From assembly GCF_000192745.1 (NCBI RefSeq), contig NC_015259.1, positions 3,859,001-3,923,000 of the forward strand: DNA of 64,000 nt, given 5' to 3'. The position numbers and the translations under genes are program-made. The notes below the pieces were generated by a model. That model was not told where the DNA came from. It was given only the letters and a program-made list of their open reading frames with translations, and did not search any database. Every line of letters begins with the position of its first letter. Position 1 is the stretch's first letter. This document shows, in pieces, positions 58,435 to 64,000 of this stretch. The stretch is from Polymorphum gilvum SL003B-26A1. GTDB lineage: Bacteria > Pseudomonadota > Alphaproteobacteria > Rhizobiales > Stappiaceae.

Positions 58435-58754
58435 GGGCAGGCTCCTTTCATCGTCCATCATAGCCCATCAAATGCAGTAAATGCAACAAATGAAATATCT
58501 GTCTGGCGAGCGGCGGAGACAAGATCGCCGGTGAAAAATAGCGGCCCTACGGTCGGCCGTCCCGTGCCGGTCGGGGGCGCTCACCCTTCGGCGGCGTGAT
58601 CCATGCCCCATGCGCGAAGCCGCGCCGCAAGGCGTGCAGCCTCGGTCACGATGTTCCCGTCCGCGCGAAGCGCGGATGCGGCGGGCCTTCGGATGCGGCG
58701 GCCAAGCCCCATGAAGGGCTAGCGCCCCGAACCTCAACAGGAAAGACCGCACCG
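58435..58754. other. Gene-free region with hairpin leader before 58755
   Basis: The side near 58490 is AT-rich and probably holds the antitoxin promoter. Toward the plus-strand gene two hairpins stand out: TCCGCGC-GAA-GCGCGGA (58660-58676) and AGCCC-CATGAA-GGGCT (58705-58720). They suggest a structured leader like those before other small island genes. Confidence 0.45.
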
Positions 58755-58961
58755 ATGGATATGCTGCTCACGCTCGACGATCTCGCCCGCTGCTCCGACG
58801 ATGAGCTGTATGCCCTGCACGATGACGTGTTCTTCCGTCTGGTGCGCAGCGAAATGGGTTCCTTCGCCTGCAGCCTTGCGATGGCCTGTCTCGACAATAT
58901 CAAGACCGTGCTGCACGCCCGCGCGACGATAGGCCGTGCGTATCTCCCGGCCTACGGCTGA
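58755..58961 (+). CDS. Small island protein of unknown function
   Basis: A 68-residue acidic helical protein: MLLTLDDLARCSDDELYALH, then FRLVRSEMGSFACSLAMACL and DNIKTVLHARAT. ATG at 58755 is preceded by a weak CAGGAAAG. No family is recognised. It lies convergent with ardC, 26 bp apart, and has a hairpin-rich leader. Confidence 0.6.
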   Translation: MDMLLTLDDLARCSDDELYALHDDVFFRLVRSEMGSFACSLAMACLDNIKTVLHARATIGRAYLPAYG

Positions 58962-58987
58962 AGGCCGTCATACGAAGGTTGGGCGGC

Positions 58988-59893
58988 CTATGCGGCCGCC
59001 CGTTCCTCGCCCTGAAGGCTGGCGAGGTAGTCGCAAGCCTTGCTGGCGGCGGATGCCGCCGCGAAGATCGCCTTGCGGTCGCCCTTCATGATGCGGAGCC
59101 AATGGTCGATATAGGCGGCGTGATCGGGACGGGGATCGGCGGCGATCCCAAGATCGGCGCAGAGGTTGGCTGCCGAAATTTCCGCGACCATTTCCTCCAT
59201 CGCATAGGCGTCATCGCCGAACCGCTCGCCGAACTGGCGGTCGAGGCGGTGCTTGGAGCCTGACCAGTGGGCCAGCTCATGCAGCAGGACACTGTAGAAC
59301 CCTTCCGTGGCCGTGCTGGTCTTCGTGCCGGTGAAGCGGAAGCGGTCGGGCATGGCGATCGTGTCGGTCGCGGGGCGATAGAAGGCTCGATCGCCACCCT
59401 CTCGGATGATCGCGCCGGTTCCCCGGATGAAGCGGTCGGCCGCCTCGATCGGGTCGATGAGGTCGGCGGTCTGGTCGATTTCGGGGATGGTGTAGCCGTC
59501 CACCTGCCCGACGTTGAAGACGCGAGACGTCTTCGCCATGAAGCGACGGCCCTTGCCGTCCTCGGTGTCCTCGTCCTCGACCTCGAACTCCTTGTAGAAT
59601 ACGATCAGGGAGGACTTCTCACCTTTGCGGACTTGCGCGCCGCGCTCCTGCCATTGGCGGTAGGTTCCCCACAGCCCGTTGCCGTAGCCGCCGTTGATGG
59701 CCGCAGCCCAGAGGGCGACCGTGTTGATGCCCCGGTAAGCCTTGCCGCTTTCCACGTTCATCGGGCGGGTGACGCCCGCGCCGGAGCGGTGCCAGGGCAT
59801 TTCGACCGGCCCCGTGCCGGCCTCAATGGCGGTGATGATCTGGTCGGTGATCGCCTGATAAACGTCGAACCGCTCGTTGGATTTGGTGTTCAT
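58988..59893 (-). CDS. ardC: ArdC-like antirestriction protein
   Basis: A 301-residue protein with an N-terminal ssDNA-binding ArdC domain (DVYQAITDQIITAIEAGTGP, PMNVESGKAYRGINTVALWA) and a C-terminal zincin-like domain with HELAHW (family HExxH) plus a downstream Glu (EEMVAEISAANL). ArdC protects incoming ssDNA from restriction during conjugation. It has an AGGAGA ribosome site and a long structured leader. Its presence fits the island's mobility. Confidence 0.9.
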   Translation of the reverse strand: MNTKSNERFDVYQAITDQIITAIEAGTGPVEMPWHRSGAGVTRPMNVESGKAYRGINTVALWAAAINGGYGNGLWGTYRQWQERGAQVRKGEKSSLIVFYKEFEVEDEDTEDGKGRRFMAKTSRVFNVGQVDGYTIPEIDQTADLIDPIEAADRFIRGTGAIIREGGDRAFYRPATDTIAMPDRFRFTGTKTSTATEGFYSVLLHELAHWSGSKHRLDRQFGERFGDDAYAMEEMVAEISAANLCADLGIAADPRPDHAAYIDHWLRIMKGDRKAIFAAASAASKACDYLASLQGEERAAA

Positions 59894-60205
59894 GATCGTG
59901 TCTCCTCGTCTGTTGAAGCCGCGCCTGTCGCGGCCTTGACGGGGACGGATCAGCCGCCGGTGGGCGGGCGGCGCACCCGAAGGGCGACCGCAGGGAAAGA
60001 CGGATGAAGACGCTGTTTTTTGGCTGGGCGGGGAATGGCGCTTGCGCCAGGCGAAAAAACTGCGGCGCAGCCGTTGCGCCATAGACCGGCGACCGGCGGC
60101 ACGTTCCCCCGTGAATCAAGGCCGTGACTGCGCGGCACTCAGAACGAGAAGCGAAGACCGATCAGACCAAAGCCATGCGGCTCGGATCGCTTTCAGGCGT
60201 GACGA
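59894..60205 (-). other. Structured leader of ardC
   Basis: No gene in 312 bp. In the sense direction one sees GCGGTCGCCCTTCGGGTGCG with a TTCG-capped hairpin, then GGCCGCGACAGGCGCGGC, closely like the second hairpin before the 48306-48530 gene, and AGGAGACACGATC just before ATG. It seems to belong to the same family of leaders. Confidence 0.5.
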
Positions 60206-61099
60206 TCACGCCGGATCATCATGCCGATGCAGGATTCGGGTCGGGAACTTGCGCTGCCATGTCTCGATCAGGAACAGGGCAACCGTGCTGGCCGCATGAA
60301 TGGAAAGGCGGCCTATCCGGGCATCGACACGGGCGTAGCCCCGCTCGCGGCCGTGGGCGTCTCCGGCATGGGTGCGCAGGGCGCCGACGCCTTGGATAAC
60401 CGTGGCAAGCCCGCCAAGGGTAGTCCGAACATCGCCGGCTATCAACGGGTCGAGGTCGCTGCGATCCGGGGACAGGCCAAGCGGCCCCTTCACGGCATTG
60501 AAAAGGCCCTGCACGTCCTTCTTCGCGGGCAAAGGCTCACCAAGCTCGATCAGGATCGACCGGCATACGCCCTCGATCGTCGAACAGGCGGCCGTAATCG
60601 CATCTTCGGGATCGGTCTCGATGCTGGCGATGGCGCGGTCGAGGTCACGTTGCACCGTGTCGAAACTGATCGTCTCCGCCATGCCGGAAAGCTGCTCGAC
60701 CACCGGCGTCGCATGACCGGCCACCACCAGGCGCACCTTGAGGCCCTGCTGCTGAAGCTCAAAGCCGTCATAGCGGAGCACCCGATTGAGATGGTCGAGC
60801 ACGGCGACGTGACGCGGCGGATCGTTGGTAAAGTCGCGGGGGTCGGCCGCTGCCTCGATGATCCGAGGCAGCACTTTCTCCGCCTCGTAGCCGTTGTTGA
60901 TCTCGATCAGGCACGACACCAATGAAGGCACGCGCGAACCGCTGACGCTGAACGCGACATTGCAGGCCCGCATGAACTTCTCGATCTGCGGCCCGCTGCG
61001 ATAAAGGCCGATAGGCGGCGGCCCGCCGCCCAAGCCCGGCCCGCCGGTGATGATGTCGGCCAGGGCGTCAATGGCCTGCGGCGACAACGGAAAGGGCAT
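60206..61099 (-). CDS. Abi-C domain (abortive infection family) protein
   Basis: A 297-residue protein. The C-terminal half matches the Abi-C family: ITAACSTIEGVCRSILIELG, LGGLATVIQGVGALRTHAGD and IHAASTVALFLIETW, an all-helical HEPN-like domain. The N-terminal half (IEKFMRACNVAFSVSGSRVP) is of unknown fold. It follows the DUF499 gene by 12 bp on the same strand and is probably part of that defence operon. No clear RxxxxH RNase motif is visible, so the effector mechanism is open. Confidence 0.8.
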   Translation of the reverse strand: MPFPLSPQAIDALADIITGGPGLGGGPPPIGLYRSGPQIEKFMRACNVAFSVSGSRVPSLVSCLIEINNGYEAEKVLPRIIEAAADPRDFTNDPPRHVAVLDHLNRVLRYDGFELQQQGLKVRLVVAGHATPVVEQLSGMAETISFDTVQRDLDRAIASIETDPEDAITAACSTIEGVCRSILIELGEPLPAKKDVQGLFNAVKGPLGLSPDRSDLDPLIAGDVRTTLGGLATVIQGVGALRTHAGDAHGRERGYARVDARIGRLSIHAASTVALFLIETWQRKFPTRILHRHDDPA

Positions 61100-61111
61100 A
61101 GCGGCGTGCCG

Positions 61112-63946
61112 TCATTCCCAATCGGCCGATTTCAGGCCAAGGCTGCGGGCGTTCTCTGAAACGGCACGCTTCACGCCGTCGCTGGCCCCGTCTGGAAACT
61201 CGGCCGAAATTTCCACCACAAGGCGAACGGTCGCATTCGGATCGGATGTCAGAACCGAAACGATTTCCTCGGCGATCTGCACAAGGCGCATCTTTGCGGT
61301 CGCGGGCGGAACCTCCGCAGAGCCGTAGAAGGTTTTCGGCTTCGCGGCGGCCGGCGTCGCCACAGGCGTCACCGGCGACGGCGACGAAGTTGCGCCGTTG
61401 GGGTTATAGGTGCTCGGCGCTTCGGCCACGCCGCTCGTGGTCGTGGCAACCGCCGGGGCGGCCGGAGTTGGCACCGCCCGGTTTGCGTCCTCATAGGCTT
61501 GGGCCGCTTGCGGCTCTATCAGAAGCAATGTGTCGTCGAAGACGACATTGCCGCCGCCGAAGGCAAAGCCCTCGAACTTCCCATCGGTATCGCCGTAGGC
61601 GGTGCCGAAGAAGTCCTTGCTGGCTGCACCGGCACGGATGGCCTGCGCCAGAACGTCCCGCGACTTGAGGCGCGGCATATAGAGGTAGCGCAGGGTGTCC
61701 TCGAAGAAGCCGGCCGCGCTCGTAGCACTCTGCCCGTTCCTCCAGTAAAGTTCCTTGAGCTTGGCGCGCAGGTGGATCGGCGACCAGGTGGTGATGACCA
61801 ACTCGTTGTCGGCGCAAACCCGCTCGATCTCGCTGCCGATGGAACCGCCGGTCGTGTTCAGGGCGAATGCCTCGACGCCGGGCTTCGGGTCGGTCGGCGC
61901 ATCCTGCATCGGGCAAAGCAGCCATTTGTAGCATTCGCGGACGACGCGCGGCAGCGCGTCCTCGGCGCTCTTCAGCTCCTTCTCGGCCTGATTTTTCTGC
62001 AAGAGGTCGATGTTGAGCCGGCCTTCCTTCACGTCCTCGACGATCGAACTCCAAGCGAGCGCGACGCGCGTGGCGTCGCTGAGCCGGGACATGGCCCCGT
62101 GATCCGGGGCAAGGAAGATCAGCCGATTGCTGCGGTAGCGCGGCTTTGCGCCGTTCTTGCCGATGATCTCAAGCACGGCCTCGAAGGCGAGCCGGTGTTC
62201 CTCGCGGGCGTACCACGTCTCCGGCGGCAGGACGATCAGGCGCAAGGCGGTGTCGTCCGGCACGTCGCCATGCGGGATGAAGACATGCACGCCGTCGAAC
62301 GACGTGGCGTTGCCGACCGTCTTCTTCAGCACCTCGGCGATCTTGCCGCGCACCTCCGTCCGATCGTCGAAGCGGCGCTTCCGATCCTCCATCTCGCGCC
62401 GCAGATTGGCGCGGGTGTCAAACCAGAAGCGGGTTGCGTCCTGTCCCTTGTCGCCGGAGGCGTTGAGATAGTGTAGCCGGTCGGCAAGCCGGCCGAGCGC
62501 ATCGGCATAGACGGAAGACGCCTGACCCGGCTGAAGGCAGCCGAGAATGATATGCGCACGGTCGAGGCCGCGTGCGGCGACCTTGGACGCGACCGAAGAC
62601 GGGGCGCTGCCGAGAAAGACCGTGCGCGCAATGCGCCGGGCTGCGCCCACCTGGCCGAAGCGCGGCTCCTTGTTCTCCAGAGCGGTAGTCTCGGCGCGGT
62701 CGCCGTCGATGTCGCGCTCGATCACGGCATCCCAGCCGGCCGGAAGATAGTAGGTCAGTTCGTTGCGGCTGCTGCCATCATGGAGCGGCAGGCTGCCGGG
62801 CATGATGAGCAAGTCCTTGTTGTCGTCCTTCCACAGCCGGAAGATGACCTTCGCCATGAGCTTCAGGACACCGCGCGTGCGCTGAAACCCGTCGATGGTC
62901 GTCCAGTCCTCATAGAGACGGTCGAAAACCTCCGGGTGGATCGGATAGGCGTGCAACAGCCGATCGTAGTAGCGCCGCTCCTGCGTATCGGCCGGCAGCT
63001 TCACGCCCTCGGCGATATAGGCGTCGGCGAAGGCGCGGCATACGGCCTCGCGGGCCTTCTCGTCGCGCACCGGCTCGAACAGCCGGCGGCGCACGATCTC
63101 GAAGGCTTCCTCGGTCGCCACCGGCTTCCAAAGCGCCTGCACGCGCCCGAAGGTCTTTTCGAGGGCGCGCAACGCCGCGACGCCGCGCTGACTGCCCGCC
63201 TCAAGATCGGACTCCGGCAAGGACGCGAGCACGATGGCGCGGGGCACCAGCTTCACGGCTTCGGTGAGGGCCTGCACGAAGGACAGGTTGGAATCGTAGC
63301 TGCCGCCGCTGATCGCCTGCGATTCCGGGAATTGCCGGATATAGGCGACCAGCTCGTCGATCAGCACGACGCAAGGCGCATGGCGCTCCAGAAGCTCGCG
63401 CAGCACGTCCTTGCCGGGGGATGTGCCGGTCGCGTCCGCCTCGGCGACAAGCGCGAAGGCGTCAGCACCGCCGAGCTGCCATGCGATTTCGCCCCAAAGG
63501 GTCTTGACCGTCTGGCTCCCCCGCTTCCACGGCTGGCCCGGCGCGTGCGCCGTGCCGTCCAGCACCGCGACGCGGGCCTGCGGCACGTCCATCAAGCCCG
63601 CCCGATCGACAAGCGCGGGGATGCCGGCGAGGTCGGACAGGGCGCATTTGCGGGTGGCAAGGTGATAGACGGCGAGCATGGTGTGCGTCTTGCCGCCGCC
63701 GAAGGCGGTCTGAAGCTGAACAACCGGCTCGCCGCCTCGGCCGGCGAGCCGCTGCGCAACCTGCGTCAGCAGCAGCGCCATGCCCTCGGTGATGAACGTG
63801 CGGTCGAAGAACGCACCGGCATCCTGATATTCGCGGCTGGCCTTGCCGGTGTTGACGGCCGTGATGTCGGCCGCGAACTCCGATTGCTGGAACGTGCCTT
63901 CAAGCACGTCCTGATGGGGTACTGCCACTTCTCTCCAAGGTTTCAT
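61112..63946 (-). CDS. DUF499 P-loop ATPase of a predicted anti-phage locus
   Basis: A 944-residue protein. Walker A is [11 protein letters not shown] (about 80-90), and Walker [15 protein letters not shown] follows near 190-205, with [14 protein letters not shown] typical of DUF499. A Pro/Ala/Thr-rich linker (about 840-880) precedes a small C-terminal domain. DUF499 genes usually accompany DUF1156 DNA methylases in predicted phage-defence loci, and the 13 residues seen upstream end in GDLFG, as such methylases often do. GGGGGAG about 6 nt upstream supports ATG 63946. It probably remodels DNA or controls a partner using ATP. Confidence 0.85.
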   Translation of the reverse strand: MKPWREVAVPHQDVLEGTFQQSEFAADITAVNTGKASREYQDAGAFFDRTFITEGMALLLTQVAQRLAGRGGEPVVQLQTAFGGGKTHTMLAVYHLATRKCALSDLAGIPALVDRAGLMDVPQARVAVLDGTAHAPGQPWKRGSQTVKTLWGEIAWQLGGADAFALVAEADATGTSPGKDVLRELLERHAPCVVLIDELVAYIRQFPESQAISGGSYDSNLSFVQALTEAVKLVPRAIVLASLPESDLEAGSQRGVAALRALEKTFGRVQALWKPVATEEAFEIVRRRLFEPVRDEKAREAVCRAFADAYIAEGVKLPADTQERRYYDRLLHAYPIHPEVFDRLYEDWTTIDGFQRTRGVLKLMAKVIFRLWKDDNKDLLIMPGSLPLHDGSSRNELTYYLPAGWDAVIERDIDGDRAETTALENKEPRFGQVGAARRIARTVFLGSAPSSVASKVAARGLDRAHIILGCLQPGQASSVYADALGRLADRLHYLNASGDKGQDATRFWFDTRANLRREMEDRKRRFDDRTEVRGKIAEVLKKTVGNATSFDGVHVFIPHGDVPDDTALRLIVLPPETWYAREEHRLAFEAVLEIIGKNGAKPRYRSNRLIFLAPDHGAMSRLSDATRVALAWSSIVEDVKEGRLNIDLLQKNQAEKELKSAEDALPRVVRECYKWLLCPMQDAPTDPKPGVEAFALNTTGGSIGSEIERVCADNELVITTWSPIHLRAKLKELYWRNGQSATSAAGFFEDTLRYLYMPRLKSRDVLAQAIRAGAASKDFFGTAYGDTDGKFEGFAFGGGNVVFDDTLLLIEPQAAQAYEDANRAVPTPAAPAVATTTSGVAEAPSTYNPNGATSSPSPVTPVATPAAAKPKTFYGSAEVPPATAKMRLVQIAEEIVSVLTSDPNATVRLVVEISAEFPDGASDGVKRAVSENARSLGLKSADWE

Positions 63947-63960
63947 CGTCGGCTCCCCCT

Positions 63961-64000
63961 TCAGCCAAACAGGTCGCCTTGATGCGCCTTCGGTGCCGCT
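63961..64000 (-). CDS. 3' end of an upstream gene, likely the DUF1156 methylase
   Basis: Only the last 13 residues are visible ([11 protein letters not shown] and a TGA at 63963-63961). The frame is consistent with the next gene of the DUF499 operon. The GDLFG tail is common in DUF1156-type adenine-specific methylases that accompany DUF499. The identity is inferred from context, not shown. Confidence 0.45.
   Translation of the reverse strand, partial: AAPKAHQGDLFG

Overview
The window reads as GC-rich alphaproteobacterial DNA, most likely order Hyphomicrobiales (Rhizobiales). The evidence is a choXWV/betIAB choline-to-betaine module, a RirA-type Rrf2 regulator with three cysteines at rhizobial positions, a HemP gene, a perfect CtrA-type box (TTAA-N7-TTAA), and a mobilisable island whose backbone (MobQ relaxase, TraD, TraG, ArdC, DUF2958, WGR, excisionase/PIN) is typical of alphaproteobacterial plasmids and integrative elements. 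No tRNA, rRNA or CRISPR array was recognised.

Bases 1-33,750 are ordinary chromosome. In order: a PKD-repeat surface protein cut by the window edge with a membrane class III nucleotidyl cyclase; choline ABC transporter choXWV divergent from betIAB with a BetI-like operator between them; a FAD oxidoreductase and a LacI regulator; an iron block (rirA-like gene and hemP, each with a palindrome upstream); a complete branched-chain/aromatic amino acid ABC transporter (livJMHFG) led by kynB; a PAS-GGDEF-EAL protein; kynA and kynU of tryptophan catabolism beside a GntR regulator; serine dehydratase; a possible globin-anmK-gntR-dctP transcription unit; a PLP decarboxylase and a small DUF2798 membrane protein. 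A dispersed palindromic repeat occurs twice (14.9 and 23.8 kb), with hairpin arms that differ in a compensatory way.

From about 33.8 kb, after a 3' fragment of an IS3-family transposase, the sequence becomes a mosaic mobile island that runs to the end of the window. Its first cargo is the most notable feature: a three-gene minus-strand operon with 4-bp ATGA overlaps, Fic -> SIR2-APAZ -> short prokaryotic Argonaute (SPARSA-type defence). In front of it are three ACCCGAT repeats spaced exactly 10 bp apart over a TATAAT -10 box. Next come a degenerate parB, a Rep-like winged-helix gene with inverted repeats, ParA and a ribbon-helix-helix partner with repeated TATAC/TATAGG motifs, a MobQ relaxase with a possible oriT hairpin, TraD and TraG. 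No mating-pair-formation genes are present here.

The right part of the island carries a less GC-rich secreted-protein cargo (prepilin-like protein, 960-residue FG-GAP beta-propeller protein, DUF1566-like protein, small membrane protein), a serine recombinase, a run of small island genes, a PIN/HTH toxin-antitoxin pair, ArdC, and at the edge a likely anti-phage operon (end of an upstream gene, DUF499 ATPase, Abi-C protein). Several small island genes share structured 5' leaders. One pair of leaders has a conserved loop block and a stem that covaries between 48.6 and 57.3 kb.
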